A stretch of DNA of 64,000 bases from Saccharum officinarum. Lineage: Eukaryota > Streptophyta > Magnoliopsida > Poales > Poaceae. The position numbers and the translations under genes are program-made. Below the pieces are notes generated by a model. It did no database searches. It worked only from the letters and a program-made list of their open reading frames with translations, and was not told the DNA's origin. The stretch is from NCBI GenBank assembly GCA_020631735.1, contig CM036159.1, positions 97,704,701-97,768,700 on the forward strand, written 5' to 3'. Below, piece after piece: positions 32,814 through 45,151 of the stretch. Within the stretch, counting starts at the first letter, position 1. Each line of letters opens with the position of its first letter.

Positions 32814-35800
32814 TCATTTTTTAAAGTTACTAGAGTCAAGCACATTGAGTTCACTTCTCAACCTACAAAAGGTAGCTTCATCCAAAGGTTTAGTGAAGAT
32901 ATCCGCTAATTGATTTTCACTTCTTACACCTTCTAGTGATATGTCATTTTTAGCAACGTGATCTCTTAGAAAGTGGTGGCGGATATCAATGTGCTTGGTG
33001 CGAGAGTGTTGTACCGGATTATTTGCAATTTTAACCGCACTTTCATTGTCACATAAAAGCGGCACCTTTTCAAGAACAACTCCATAGTCTAGGAGGGTTT
33101 GTTTCATGTATAAGATTTGTGCACAACAAGCCCCCGCGGCAATGTATTCCGCCTCGGCGGTAGACAAAGCCACACTATTTTGCTTTTTAGATGACCAAGA
33201 TACTAAGGATCTCCCAAGCAAATGGCATCCTCCGGATGTGCTTTTTCTATCAATTTTGCAACCGGCATAATCCGAATCGGAGTAACCAACTAGTTGGAAT
33301 CTAGCTCCTTTGGGGTACCAAATTCCAATGCTTTGGGTATACTTAAGATATCTTAGGATTCTTTTTACGTCACTTAGGTGAGGTTCTTTAGGGCACGCTT
33401 GAAAGCGGGCACACATGCACACACTAAACATGATGTCGGGCCTAGATGCGGTAAGGTACAACAAGCTACCAATCATAGAGCGGTAAAGAGTTTGATCGAT
33501 TGGTTTACCTCCCTAATCTAGGTCGAGATGTCCATTAGTTGGCATTGGGGTCTTGATTGGCTTGCATTCTTCCATCTTGAATCTTTTGAGAAGATCCTTG
33601 ATATACTTTTCTTGAGAGATAAAAATCCCTTCTCTCATTTGCTTGACTTGAAACCCAAGGAAGAATGTTAGCTCACCAATCATTGACATCTTGAACTCTT
33701 TTGACATCAATTCACCAAATTCTTTGCAATAGTCTTCATTTGTTGACCCGAAGATGATATCATCAACATAGACTTGACAAATGAAGATCTATTCATTAAA
33801 TTTCTTGGTGAATAGTGTGGTGTCAACCTTCCCAATAGTGAAGCCCTTCTCAATGAGGAAGTCCCGGAGGCGCTCATACCACGCTCTAGGGGCTTGCTTG
33901 AGCCCATATAGCGCCTTGGATAACCTATAAATATGATTAGGATATCTAGGGTCTTCAAACCCGGGAGGTTGTTCAACATAGACTAGTTCATTTATGAAGC
34001 CATTTAAGAATACACTTTTTACATCCATTTGATATAGTTTCATATCATGATGTGATGCATATGCAAGAAGGATACGGATGGCTTCAAGTCTTGCAACGGG
34101 TGCAAAAGTCTCTCCAAAATCAAGACCTTCAACTTGAGAGAACTCTTTTGCTACTAGTCTTGCCTTGTTTCTTACTACTACCCCTTGATCATCTTGCTTG
34201 TTGCGGAACATCCACTTGGTTCCAATGACTCTTGCACCTTTTGGATGCTCTTCAAGTGTCCATACTTGATTGCGGGCGAAGTTATTCAATTCTTCATGCA
34301 TGGCATTCACCCAATCCGGATCTTGAAGAGCTTCTTCTACATTCTTAGGTTCAAGGCAAGAGACAAAAGAGTGATGTTCAACAAAAGAATTAAACTTTTG
34401 AGATCGAGTCATTACACCCTTTATAGGACTCCCTATGATGAGATCTTGTGGATGTGCTTGAAGTAGGGGTGAGTTTGTTCGATCAACCATTTGAGTAGGA
34501 TGGGGAGCATCAACATCTTGTGCTTGTGCCTCGGCTTGATGATGAGAGACATGGGTGTCTTTATTTTCAACTCTCTCATTCTTGTCATCATCTTGAGGCA
34601 CATGTGATGAAGATGGTGGATTGATAATTTGTACATCGTCTTCATCATCTTTAGGCTTGGTGTCACCCACCGGCATGTTCTTCATGGCCTTCCTCAATGG
34701 TTCATCACCTACATCATCACAATTGTCAATTGCTCCTTGGGAGCCGTTAGATTCATCAAATTCCACAACATATGTTTCTTCAACCAAACCGGTGGCATGG
34801 TTAAATACTCTATATGCTTTGGACTTTGATGAGTAGCCAACAAGAAAACCAATATCACAACGTCTTTGGAACTTCCCTAGGTGTTGACGCTTCTTGTAGA
34901 TGTAGCATTTGCAACCAAACACCCGAAAGAATGAGACGTCCAGCTTCTTCCCATTTAGCAACTCATAAGGGGTCTTGCAAAGGAACTTTTGTAGGAAGAG
35001 GCGATTTGAAGCATAGCATGCGGTGTTGATTGCCTCGGCCCACAATTTCTTCGGTGTATTGTACTCATCTAGCATTGTTCTTGCAAGAGTGATCAAGGTC
35101 CGGTTCTTTCTCTCAACTACACCATTTTGTTGAGGAGTGTAGGTTGATGACACTTCATGCTTGATTCCAATTTCATCACAATAAGCTTCAATGTTGGTGT
35201 TGTCAAACTCTTTTCCATTGTCACTTCTAATCTTCTTTATCTTGACTTCAAATTCATTTTGAGCTCTCTTTGCAAACTTCTTGAAGCAACTTGCCACTTC
35301 GGATTTGTCATGAAGGAAGAAGGTCCAAGTGTACCTTGAGTAATCATCCACAATTACTAGGCAATAGAGATTTCCACCTAAACTCTTGTAAGTTGTAGGG
35401 CCAAACAAATCCATGTGTAGAAGTTCTAGTACTCTTGATGTTGACATGTAGGCTTTGGTTGGATGAGTGTTTGCAACTTGTTTGCGGCTTGACATGCACT
35501 ACAAGGTTTGTCCTTTTCAAACTTTACATCCTTTAAACCTCTCACTAATTCTTTCTTCAATAGCTTGTTGAGAGTGTTCATTCCAACATGAGCAAGCCTC
35601 CTATGCCAAAGTCATCCAAGTGTAGTCTTGGTGAACAAACATGTCATCAAGTTTGCATCTTTGGAGGTGAAGTCAACTAGATAAAGATTGTTGTATCTAA
35701 AACCCTTGAAAATCACTTGCTTGTCATCTATCTTTGTAACTACCACTTCATTTGGAGTAAACAAGCATTGGTAGCCAAGATCACATAGTTGCCCAACGAA

Positions 35801-36034
35801 TAATAAGTTGAAACTCAATGAAGCAACATAGAGCACATTTGAGAGAGAATGATTATTTAATATTGCAACCATGCCTATACCCTTGACTTTGCTTTTGAAA
35901 TTGTCCCCAAATGTGATCTTGTCTTGACATACCCCATCCTCTTCAAGTGAGGTGAACATACGAGGATCATCGGTCATATGTTGTGTGCAACCACTATCAA
36001 TCACCCAACGAGATCCACCGGTCTTGTAGTTCAC
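32814..36034 (-). pseudogene. Pol of SIRE copy A: protease, integrase, reverse transcriptase, RNase H
   Basis: Domain order on the minus strand: protease with WVIDSGCTQHMT (about 36005), integrase zinc-binding segment, integrase core ([26 protein letters not shown] and E present), reverse transcriptase with [13 protein letters not shown] and YVDDIIFGS, and RNase H with [16 protein letters not shown] and [10 protein letters not shown], ending LDSSNFKK. Lesions against copy B are a Trp-to-stop at 35612-35614, a one-base deletion near 35486, a stop at 33789-33791 just before YVDD and a Glu-to-stop at 33513-33515. There is no ATG at its start; the frame opens with GTG right after a TAG. Confidence 0.93.
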
Positions 36035-36048
36035 CTACACACAAGAGA

Positions 36049-38388
36049 TCAAGCCTTTTGTTTAGGGACCCAAACTTGAGAGGGACCCTTAACTTTCTCA
36101 AGTAGTGACTTGGCAACCCAAATTTTCTTTGGCCTATTCTTGTTAGGGGGACCCAAGAACATGACTTTCATCTTTCCACTTGAGTCCTTTCTAAGCATGT
36201 AATGAGCATTGAAGGCAAAATGTCGAGCATGTTTGGGCAAGGGTTGTGGTGATGGAGTTTTGCACTCATGAGTAAAATAGCCTTCTTGTCCACACTCAAC
36301 ACATCTCTTTGGCTTGGGCTTTGTCTTGCTTTGTTGTTGTTTAGCCTTTACCTTCTTTTCTTGGTTTGCCAAATACCCAATGCCACTCCTATCCAACTTT
36401 ATGACGGTGTTCATGAGTAGCTCACTTTGCAAATGTTGGCCTCTTGTGAACTTGCTTAGGCCGGTCTTGAGATGCTCTTTCTCTTGCTTGAGCTTCTTGT
36501 TTTCTTCAATAAGTGACTCATTTGAAGCTTGCTTTTCAAGAGCCAACAACTTCTTGTTCTCAACTTTAAGCATCTCATTCTCACTCTTGAGCTTGACATA
36601 CTCATCATAGTCATTGGCCTCAACCACACTCTTGCCTTTGCCGCTAGAGCCTTGCTCAAAGTTCTCAACAATCAAATCATCACATGATATAGCTATATCA
36701 ATCTTAACAATTTAGTTAGTAGCATAATGTGTCTCAAGGGCAAGCTCATTAGCAACAATAAGAGTATCATAGTTGATTTTCAATGCGGTGTATTCATCTT
36801 TTAGCAAGTTTAGCCTAGTGATGAGTTCACCATGCTTCTTCTCAATTTTATCATGTTTATCTCTAAGCTCCTTGTTAGAAGTTTTGAGCTCTTTGAGAGA
36901 AGAAGACATAGTTTCATTTTGATCTATGAGCTCATCCCTAGTCTCATGTGCACTTTCAAGCTTAGATGAGAGTGATTCATTTTCATGTTGAAGCTCATCA
37001 TTTTCATTTCTAGTCCTCCTTATGATTTTAGAGTATTTGTTTAACAATTTTACTAGTTCATCATAAGAGGGTGCATCATATTCATCATCACTATCACTAT
37101 CATCATCATCAATATCACTATTTTGTACCTTTTGATCACCCTTAGCCATAAGGCATAGATGAGTAGCGGAAGATGATGGTGAAGGTGGCGGTGAAGGTGG
37201 TGATGAAGATGTCGGTGAAGATGATGATGGCCCAATTACAAATGCGGCGATCTTCTCTTTTTCATTATCACTTTCATCGCCGGAGGACTCACATGATGAT
37301 TCAATGTCAGTGAGCCAATCACCAATAATATAAGCCTTGCCTCCCTTCTTCTTCTTGTAGAACTCTCTTTTCTTGCCATCTTTCTTCTTGTATGGCTTAT
37401 TCTTTCTTTTATCATCTTCATCATCACTTGAATCATCTTTCTTGCCCTTGTACTTGTTCTTGTACTTATCTTTTGGAAGCTTTGGGCATTGATGAGCTAG
37501 ATGGCCAAGTTCTCCACAATTGAAGCAATCCATTTCGGAAATTGGCTTCCTTTTGCTACTTGTGAAGAATTTCTTCTTCTTGCCATCGAACTTGATGCCA
37601 CTCTTGTTGAGATTCTTTAGCATCTTGGTGGTCTTCCTCACCATGAGTGCAAGTGATTCATCATCAATGTCACTTTCACTTGAGATTTCTTGCACTATCA
37701 TGGCTTGGCCCTTCTTCTTTTTCTTTTCATGGCTAGCTTTGAAGGCCAAGTCTTTCTTCTTGGAAGATGATGAGCCCTCTTCCAGAGTAATATGCCTGTA
37801 CATCTCATGAGCATTGATCTTTCCCAATACTTGAGTTGGTATTGCGGCGGAGAGATCACTTTGGTGAAGTATGGTGACAATGTGTTCATACTTCTCAACG
37901 GGAAGAACACTCAAGATCCTCCTTGCAACATCCGATTGACTCATTTGAGTGAGTCCAAGAGCATTGAGACCTTCTACAAGAATATTTAAATGAGTGTACA
38001 TTTCGTTAGCACTTTCTTTAGAAAGCATCTCAAAAGAATTAATTTTCTTTAAGGCAATATGATAGCATTCCTCACGCTCACTCTTAGTTCCCTCATGGAG
38101 AGCACAAAGATTTTCCCACAATTCAAGAGCGTTTTTGGCATTTCGCACACGATTGAAGATATCTTTATCTAGTGCCCGGTAGATTGCATTTTTTGCTTTT
38201 GCATTCCACCGGTCGTATTTCTCCTCGTCACCACTTGGGTTAGCGGGATCCCTTATAGGAGGAAGCCCTTCGGTTGCGGCTCTAAGACACCCAACATCTA
38301 TGGCTTCGAGGTACGCCTCCATACGAATTTTCCAATATGGAAAATCGTCTCCCTCAAAAGTGGGAGGTGGTCCTTCCCTATTAGACAT
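36049..38388 (-). pseudogene. Gag of SIRE copy A, one internal stop
   Basis: Begins MSNREGPPPTFEGDDFPYWK at 38388, 53 bases inside the 5' LTR. It has a UBN2-like gag domain (DRWNAKAKNAI, ELWENLCALHEG), a zinc knuckle CFNCGELGHLAHQC (about 37530), Lys-rich and Asp/Ser-rich linkers, a long coiled coil (about 37060-36450) and a second zinc knuckle CVECGQEGYFTHEC (about 36300). It ends VWVPKQKA at 36049. A TAA at about 36712 splits it where copy B reads through with His. Long coiled-coil gag is typical of the SIRE lineage. Confidence 0.92.
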
Positions 38389-38426
38389 CTTGCTCTAGGC
38401 GGTGAAGCCTAAATTAAGAGCAACAC

Positions 38427-38439
38427 GGCTCCGATACCA
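38427..38439 (-). other. Primer-binding site of SIRE copy A
   Basis: TGGTATCGGAGCC on the minus strand, three bases inside the 5' LTR; one base away from the initiator tRNA-Met complement found in copy B. Confidence 0.85.
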
Positions 38440-38441
38440 AT

Positions 38442-40062
38442 TGAAAGGATCAAGATGCCCAAGAGGGGGGGTGAATTGGGCTTTTCTAAAAATTAATTGC
38501 AAGAATTAAATCCTACAAGCCAAACTTCACCCCTAGTGCCTATAAGTGTTCCTTATATTTCTACCGATAAAAGTTTTGCACCCTAAGTTCCAAACCTAGA
38601 CTAGCATGACAATTCTAGGAAAGTAAACAAGCAATAAAGGTAATGCACGAAAGTAAATGCTTGAAAGAAAGGGTTAGGAACACGGCGATGTTTTGCCGAG
38701 GTATCGGAGAGTCGCCACTCCCCACTAGTCCTCGTTGGAGCACCCGCGCAAGGGTGTAGCTCCCCCTTGATCCGCGCAAGGATCAAGTGCTCTCTACGGG
38801 TTGATTCTTCGACACTCCGTCGCGGCGAATCACCCAAAACCGCTCACAACTTGAGTTGGGTCACCCACAATCTCGTCGGATGATCACCAAACTCCCAATC
38901 ACCACCAAACCGTCTAGGTGATGGCGATCACCAAGAGTAACAAGCTAGAACTCTCACTTGACCACAACAAGCCTAATGAGAAGATGGATGCACACTTGCT
39001 AGACTCTTGTCACTAGAGAGGATTCTCAAACTTTGATTCGCAAATCTCTATCCTCACTAGGGCTCTTGCACTCCCATGCACTTCAAAGGTGTTTCTCAGC
39101 TGAACAAATGAGCAAGAGACCTCTAAAAGAGGTGGAGGGGATGTATTTATACACCCCACAGTCGAAACGAACCGTTACCTGCCAACTCAGTAGAACACGG
39201 GGTGACCGGACGCGCCGGTCTAAGTGACCGGACGTGCTGGTCGCTCGTAACGGTCGAAATTCGAAACCTATGCTGAGTGACCGGACGCGCTGATCTGTGA
39301 TGACCGGACGCGCCGGTCTGAGATGACCGGACGCGCCGATCAGGGATGATCGGACGCGTCCGATCATGCAAGAGCTCTCTGGAAAACTGACCTGACGCAT
39401 GACCGCGTCCGATCATAGGTGACCGGACGCGTCAGGTCACCACGGGACCTTACTAGAACATGACCGGACGCGCCGATCATTTCACAGTCGCGTCCGATTA
39501 CGCTGTTTACCCTCTAGAACACATGTCAGACTGACCACCGCGTCCGATCCTCTCAAGGACCGCGTCCGGTCGATCAGCTAAAACCGCAGTGAAGTTTTAG
39601 TACTGACCGGACGCGTCCGGTCATAGGTAAACAGCTCAAACGTCTTCTAAACGCGATGCAACTTGAACCAAGTTGCTTCTAACTGAACTCTGAGCTTTTC
39701 TCGAGCTACCTAGTGCTAAGTTTGACAAGTGTGCACCACAGCTAAACACAAGACTCACCTAGGTCAAGCTACTTGCTCATGCCCCTCTTTATAGTACGGT
39801 CAAAGGAAGAAACAAAGATCCTAACGACTATTCCAGATGTATCTCAACACCTTGACATCCAGAACTAACCGTCCTTAATCTTATCGTTGATCCTCTGAAA
39901 ACTGAAACGATTTCCATCACGGGACATGAATGCCATATTGCCCAAAGCAGTTATCATCTTCATGACCTAACTTACCAATGTTTCTACAAAACACACGTTA
40001 GTCATGGTAATTATGTGTTGTCATTAATTATCGAAACCAACACCGGGGCCTAGATGCTTTCA
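38442..40062 (-). repeat. 5' LTR of SIRE copy A
   Basis: Reads TGAAAGGATCAAG ... GATGCTTTCA on the plus strand. In the transcribed (minus) direction the palindromic array 39622-39203 precedes the TATA box TATAAATA (39151-39144). It is 22 bp shorter than its partner by loss, or non-gain, of one repeat unit. Confidence 0.93.
39203..39622 (-). repeat. Palindromic GACCGGACGCG array in the 5' LTR of copy A
   Basis: Spaced units such as GACCGGACGCGCCGGTC, GATCGGACGCGTCCGATC and GACCGGACGCGTCCGGTC. The array begins about 50 bases upstream of the LTR TATA box in the transcribed direction. Confidence 0.85.
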
Positions 40063-40067
40063 GGCCC

Positions 40068-40702
40068 GCACGGGCACGACATGGGAAAGTGGCCTGGCCC
40101 GGCATCGGCACGGCATCTGGATCGGCAGCCGTCCGATCTAGAACCCTAGTTGATTTCGACCGTTGGATCCTACCATTGTGAAGCGTTGTATATAAGCTAC
40201 TGCCGCCTGCTAGCCACACTCCACTCTCCCTCCCCATTGAAACCCTAGTTCATTTCCCACTCCCCCCGCCGGTGAGACTCCCGTCTGCTCTCCTGCTCTC
40301 CGTCAGCCGTGGCGAACGGTGACTCCTAGGGGCGAGGGCAGCGGTGGCTCGCCGTCATCCCCTCCTCTACGTCTCGCCCTCCGGTAGCTTCGGAGCCGGA
40401 GCTACGAAGAGCCAAGTAAGATCCCCACCTCTTCTTCTTCTTGCCCTCCGACAGCTCCTTCATCTAATCATCTTGCTTCTTCTTCTCTAAATCTTGTCTT
40501 GTCTTCTACAGATATGCTGGTCCGCTGCTGCTCGGAGGAGTCAGGGCTGCTCGTTCTACGTCGCCGGCGAATGCGAGGTAAGAAACCCTAATCCTAACTT
40601 CTTCGATCTGACTTCTTCTTCTTCTCTGATCTGACCTCTTTCTTCTTCTTCTTCTTCTTTTGGTTTTTGGTTGGCAGACGTTTGAGGCTAGGGCCAGTGA
40701 GG
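40068..40702 (+). other. 5' region of the hAT transposase gene
   Basis: GC-rich subterminal repeats give way to a pyrimidine-rich leader with TTC repeats (40430-40445, 40609-40625, 40640-40660). A possible 5'-UTR intron runs from GCGAG|GTAAGAAAC (about 40579) to TTGGCAG|ACG (about 40677). TGTATATAAGC near 40187 may be the TATA box. Confidence 0.5.
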
Positions 40703-42991
40703 ATGCCAGCCCGGCCTCCCTCTGTCTCTGAGGACACAGTGGAGACTAGTGTCACTGCCATTGCTGATGAGATGGAGAGGGTCCGCGACCTCCCTGGTGA
40801 TGACGATGACATGGGCGACGAAGAGATAGAAGAGCTCTTTAGCCATGGAGCTGTACCTGGTGGAGCTGGCGCAGAGGACCCCATCGACCTTGATGGTGAC
40901 GAAGGTGGTGGTGGAGAAGAAGACGGTGAGAACGCCGATGACGACCAGGACCAGGTATCACGCCCCTCTACCTCTGATGTGTGGCAAAATTTCCAGAAGC
41001 TCTTCAAAATGGGTCCCAAAGGTAAGAAGATCAGGTATGGCGTTGTCTGCATCCATTGCAAAAAATAGTACTCTAGTAGATCTGCAGGTGGCACTGGCCA
41101 CCTCCATCGTCACAGGGATAAATGTGCTAAGAGGCGAGAGAAAACTAGGGGGTTTAGTCAGTCTCAGATTTCTTTTAATCCTGATGGTTCTATGCGTAAT
41201 TGGGATTACTGTCCTATGCGTGCTCGTACTGAACTGTGTAGATTGCTTGCTAGGGTAGATGTTCCTATCAGCTTTGGTGAATCTGCTGCATTTGAGGAAT
41301 ACATTAATAATGCTCATAATCCTAAGTTTCAGGCTGTCTCTACACAAACCATAACTAGAGACTTAGCCAAAATGTTTTCTGATAGAAAGAGTAAGCTTGC
41401 TGAGGTACTTGCTTCTGATTCTGTTAATTGTGTGTGCCTTACCTATGATATTTGGTATGGCAAAGCCAAAGAGGATTATCTTAGTGTTGTTGCTCATTAC
41501 ATAAACCCTGATTGGCAACTAGAGAAGAGGGTTCTTGGTCTTGTGCTTATTGATTGTTCCCATAATGGACAGAACATTGCTAATAGAGTTGCATCTGTTC
41601 TTGGTGAATATGGTGTGATTGAAAAAAATGTTTGCTGTTACTTTGGACAATGCTTCATCTAATGTTTCTGCCATGCGTATGCTTAGACCTATTTTATCTA
41701 AATATCTTGGTCTTGAGATTCCTGTAGATGATCCAAGACATCCTGAAACTGTTGTTACTACGATGTTCTTGCATCTGCGTTGTGCATGTCATATAATCAA
41801 CCTGATTGTTAAGGAGGCACTTGATTATCTTAAACATTTGATTGAAGTTTTTAGAACTGCAATATCATTTTTAAACTCATCTAATCAGAGAATTACAGCA
41901 TACAAGAACTATTGCATTGCTTCTAGTTATAGGCCTAGAAAGTTTCAGTTGGACATGGATGTAAGGTGGAACTCTACATATCTCATGCTTAAGACTTTGT
42001 TTCCTCACAAAGATCCTTTCACTACTTTCATACATGCCAACTATCCTAGAGGTGAGGAAGGTGAGTTGCTTCTAACTGATGAACATTGGGCTGTTGCTAA
42101 AAAAGTATTTAAGTTTCTTGAATTGTTCTATGATGCTACTGTTGCCTTGTCTGGTGTTTACTATCCTACATCTCCACTTATACTTCATTATCTGGTTAAG
42201 ATTGTTATACACCTAAAAAATTATGGTAATGACATTCACTTGAGAAATGTGGTTCAACCTATGGTAGAAAAATATAATAAATATTAGAGGGACATACCTT
42301 TGCTCTATTCTTTTGCATTCATCTTGGACCCTAGAGCTAAAATAAAGGGATTTTCAAAAGTGCTAAGGAAGTTGATGAACCTTACCAGTACATATTATAG
42401 TGCTTACCAGGTTGGCACTAGAGCTAGGCTTACTGATGTTTACAATAAATATGAGGAGAAATATGGAGCTGTTAGGTTGAGGAGGACAGTCCCTCAAAAC
42501 CTATCTGGTAAGAAAGGTCCGCCTGAGATGAAATATATGATGATGATTCTAGTTCTTCTGGTGGGGGTACTTCACTACTGTATTCTACTCGTAATCTATC
42601 TAGAGATACATCTGCTACTGCTTTGCTGCATGCTGCTACTTCTACAGCTTTTAATGCTTCTGAACTTGTCTCATACTTGGACTGTGACACTGTTAGCCAG
42701 TTGGATGATTCATTTGACATCTTGAGATGGTGGCATGAGCACAAACTAACATATCTAGTGCTGTCCATCATGGCTAAAGATGTTTTAACTATTTCTGTGT
42801 CTACCATATCTTTAGAATCTACGTTTAGGATGACTGGCAGTATCATCGAGGAGCGGCGGAGGAGGCTGAAGCCGGAGACGGTAGAGTGGCTCACCTGCAT
42901 CAAGGACTGGGAGTTGGCGAAGGTAAGGCTGCAACACAATGTGGAGGACAAGGAGCTTGAAGAAGCATTTGAAGAACTCTATCTTGATTAG
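40703..42991 (+). pseudogene. hAT transposase with BED zinc finger, decayed
   Basis: The likely start is the ATG at 40703 (MPARPPSVSEDTVE), after a possible leader intron. An acidic N-terminus is followed by a BED-type finger with C-x2-C (CIHC, about 41050) and H-x4-H (about 41100). Then come the catalytic core (LTYDIWYGKAKEDYLSVVAHY, VTLDNASSN, RCACHIINLIVKEAL) and the C-terminal hAT dimerisation region (MAKDVLTISVSTISLEST, EERRRRLKPETVEWLTCIKDW). Lesions are a TAG inside the zinc finger (41066-41068), a frameshift in the A run near 41621-41630, a Trp-to-stop TAG at 42285-42287 and a frameshift near 42525-42540. It would have cut and moved the element 26431-43733; this copy is inactive. Confidence 0.92.
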
Positions 42992-43527
42992 TGCTCCGGC
43001 CACCAAGGTACATCACTAAACCTAATCCTCAAACTCTTAATCCTTTTCTAGTTTCCTAATGCTAACTGTCTTCTTTTGTAGAACTGCAGCCGTCGAGGAA
43101 CTTGATGAAGCTTTTGAAGACCTATAGCTAGATTATAATATGTCTTCATTCTTTAGCATAATGGGTCTGTAATATGAACTTGGACAGATGAATAATGATG
43201 TAAGGACTTTAAACTATTTTAGAGCTTGGCTGTACTCTTTTCCTGTCTAGGGTTTCTCACAAGGGTGAATTTTACCTAGGTAGGTTTTTAATGAGGCAGC
43301 CATTGCACTAAGCTCCAATATATTTCCATTTGCTTATCTTCTTTGTGTGTTGATCTGTGATTGATTGCTTTTTCTTTATTTTCTGCTCAGTTAGACATGA
43401 AAATGATCTTGTGCAGTTGATTCTGGTAATCTGGTTAGCAACTTAGCTTGATTATGTGAAGATGTGAACTGTGATATAAATCTATGATGCTGGACTTCTG
43501 GTAATGTAATTATGGCTTAGTGCTTGG
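42992..43527 (+). other. 3' end of the hAT gene with a possible UTR intron
   Basis: A possible intron runs from AAG|GTACATC (43008) to TTTTGTAG (43081). The next exon encodes EELDEAFEDL in one frame, echoing KELEEAFEELYLD at the end of the transposase. The rest is AT-rich non-coding DNA. Confidence 0.5.
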
Positions 43528-43741
43528 ACCGGCACGGGCACTGGCGTGCTGTTGTGCCTGGTGGCACGACACGACACGGTTATGTCCTGATAGGCCGTGC
43601 CTGGGCCGAGATTTGGGCACGGCGGCACTATCAGGCACGGCACGGCGGGCCGCCGTGCCGCCCGTGCCCGTGCCTCTCCGTGCCGTGCCTCGCCGTGCCC
43701 GTGCCGTGCCGGGCGGCCGTTTGAAAAACTATATACTTGGG

Positions 43742-44125
43742 GCCCAATTAGGCTTGGTTGCTAAGGTATACTACTACTTGGAGTTTTATCTTGATTAACT
43801 ACAGCCCAGTCTCGTGGTCCCTGAGGCAGTCTGGGACTCGCTTCAATTCCAATTGCATTCGCTTCATGAGACCTTCGTCTCCCATCAATTGTGGTGTCGC
43901 TCGTTTGCTTCGTCACCCGATCAGTTGCCGCACAACACCTCTTCTAGTTGCATGATCCACGATTCCACGGGACCACGGCCATCAAAACGTCTCGACAATC
44001 CACAATTGCTGTTCGGCATCAGATTAGACCTTCATATCAGGCTATCAGACTCCACATCCCTGCTAAGCCTGAAAAATTAAGATATTTTACTATTTATAAG
44101 ATCGAGGTAACGCTATGTCTACTTC
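43742..44125. other. Right flank of the hAT element
   Basis: No recognisable gene. Short plus-strand open frames at 43758-44151 overlap each other and match nothing I know. Confidence 0.4.
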
Positions 44126-44399
44126 GGCCTTGTTTAGATGCCCAACCTTAGACATCCAAAGTTTGCAAAAAAACACTGTAGTGGTACTGTAGCATTTTGT
44201 TTTTATTTGGTAAAAATTATCCAAACATTGACTAATTAGGTTCAAAACGTTCGTCTCGCAAAGTACAACAAAACTATGCAATTAATTTTTGATTTCATCT
44301 ACATTTAGTACTCCATGCATGTGCCGGCATTTTGATAGGATGGAAATCCTCTTTTTACATAATGGAATTTGGGGGAAATTTGAGAAACTAAACAAGGCC
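44126..44399. mobile_element. Foldback MITE, GGCCTTGTTTAG family
   Basis: Ends GGCCTTGTTTAGATG and GAAACTAAACAAGGCC are near-perfect inverted repeats. The interior has TGACTAATTAGGTTCAAAAC and TTTAGTACTCCATGCATG, the family signature. Confidence 0.88.
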
Positions 44400-44889
44400 T
44401 CCGCTTTCATCCACTGGTGATTGATTTGTATATTACTTTTCACTTCATTGGTGTCGTCCTTTCCTTGGTAGAGGGAAGGACCATGCTGCGGAGTTCACAT
44501 CACCATCAGGCATCAGAGCATTTAGGTTCAAGTCACAAATCAAAGAGTGTTGCAATATTAATTTAGATTACTTTTCCATTGAATAATTATATTGATGAGT
44601 ACACAATTACATACATTGACTTTGTTAGTTTCGTTATTTTGTGATATAGGCCATATCTTCTACAAATGAGGTTTAGAATTTCACATCTTAAACTCCCCGT
44701 ATATAGAGCCTCCTCGCCACAGCTGTTTTCTAGTATATCTACGTTATGCCATAGTTCTTTTCTTGCAGCCACATCCCACATCCGCAGCTGAAAAAGCTGC
44801 AGCGAGCAGGCCCATAATTTGCACAATGTCCTTGAATTTCTCGAGACAACAGTACATAGGAGTTAGTACTAGCAAATACTCCGTATATA
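44400..44889. other. Intergenic, unrecognised
   Basis: No supported gene. A minus-strand open frame of 79 codons (44587-44826) has no recognisable domain. Confidence 0.4.
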
Positions 44890-45124
44890 CTCCATCCATC
44901 CCAAACTATAAGACGTTTGATTTTTTGACTCCAAGTTTGATCACTCATCTTATTTAAAAAAATTTGTGCAAACATAGTCAAATTTAAATCATTCTTGAAG
45001 AACTTTTATTAATAAAGCAAGCCACGATAAAAGAAATGATATTTTGCAAAAAAAAATGAATAAGACGAGTGGTCAAACTTAGTGTCAAAAAAGTCAAACG
45101 TCTTATAATTTGGAATGGACCTGG
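44890..45124. mobile_element. Stowaway-like MITE
   Basis: Inverted ends CTCCATCCATCCCAAACTAT and, inverted, CCAGGTCCATTCCAAATTAT, extended by a long inner match around AAGACGTTTGA. It is flanked by TA on both sides (44888-44889, 45125-45126), the target site of Tc1/mariner-type Stowaway elements. Confidence 0.75.
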
Positions 45125-45151
45125 TACTTAAGTTGCAACGAAACGGACATA

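Larger units (their letters stand above)
26588..40062 (-). mobile_element. SIRE-type Copia retrotransposon, copy A, full-length but defective
   Basis: Both ends are TGAAAG/CTTTCA with a 5-bp target duplication GGCCC (26583-26587, 40063-40067). LTRs of 1643 and 1621 bp, a tRNA-Met primer-binding site, a polypurine tract, gag with zinc knuckles, Copia-order pol and an extra ORF after pol are all present on the minus strand. A long gag and an envelope-like position for the third ORF are features of the SIRE/Maximus lineage. Several stops and frameshifts break every gene. It lies inside the left end of an hAT transposon, so it is younger than that element. Confidence 0.93.
26431..43733 (+). mobile_element. 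hAT-superfamily DNA transposon carrying a nested SIRE element
   Basis: Ends TATAGTTTTCCAGATGGGCC (left) and, inverted, TATAGTTTTTCAAACGGCC (right). The 8-bp flanks TGCTTGGG (26423-26430) and TACTTGGG (43734-43741) differ at one base, as expected for an old hAT target duplication. Subterminal DNA at both ends is crowded with GCACGG/CCGTGC motifs (26458-26587, 40063-40125, 43528-43720), probable transposase-binding repeats. The transposase gene is at 40703-42991. Without the SIRE insertion (26588-40062 plus one GGCCC) the element would be about 3.8 kb. Confidence 0.85.

Noticed and set aside
34185..36610. Plus-strand open frames across the SIRE pol and gag
   Set aside because: They are shadows of the minus-strand pol and gag, whose protein motifs are unmistakable.
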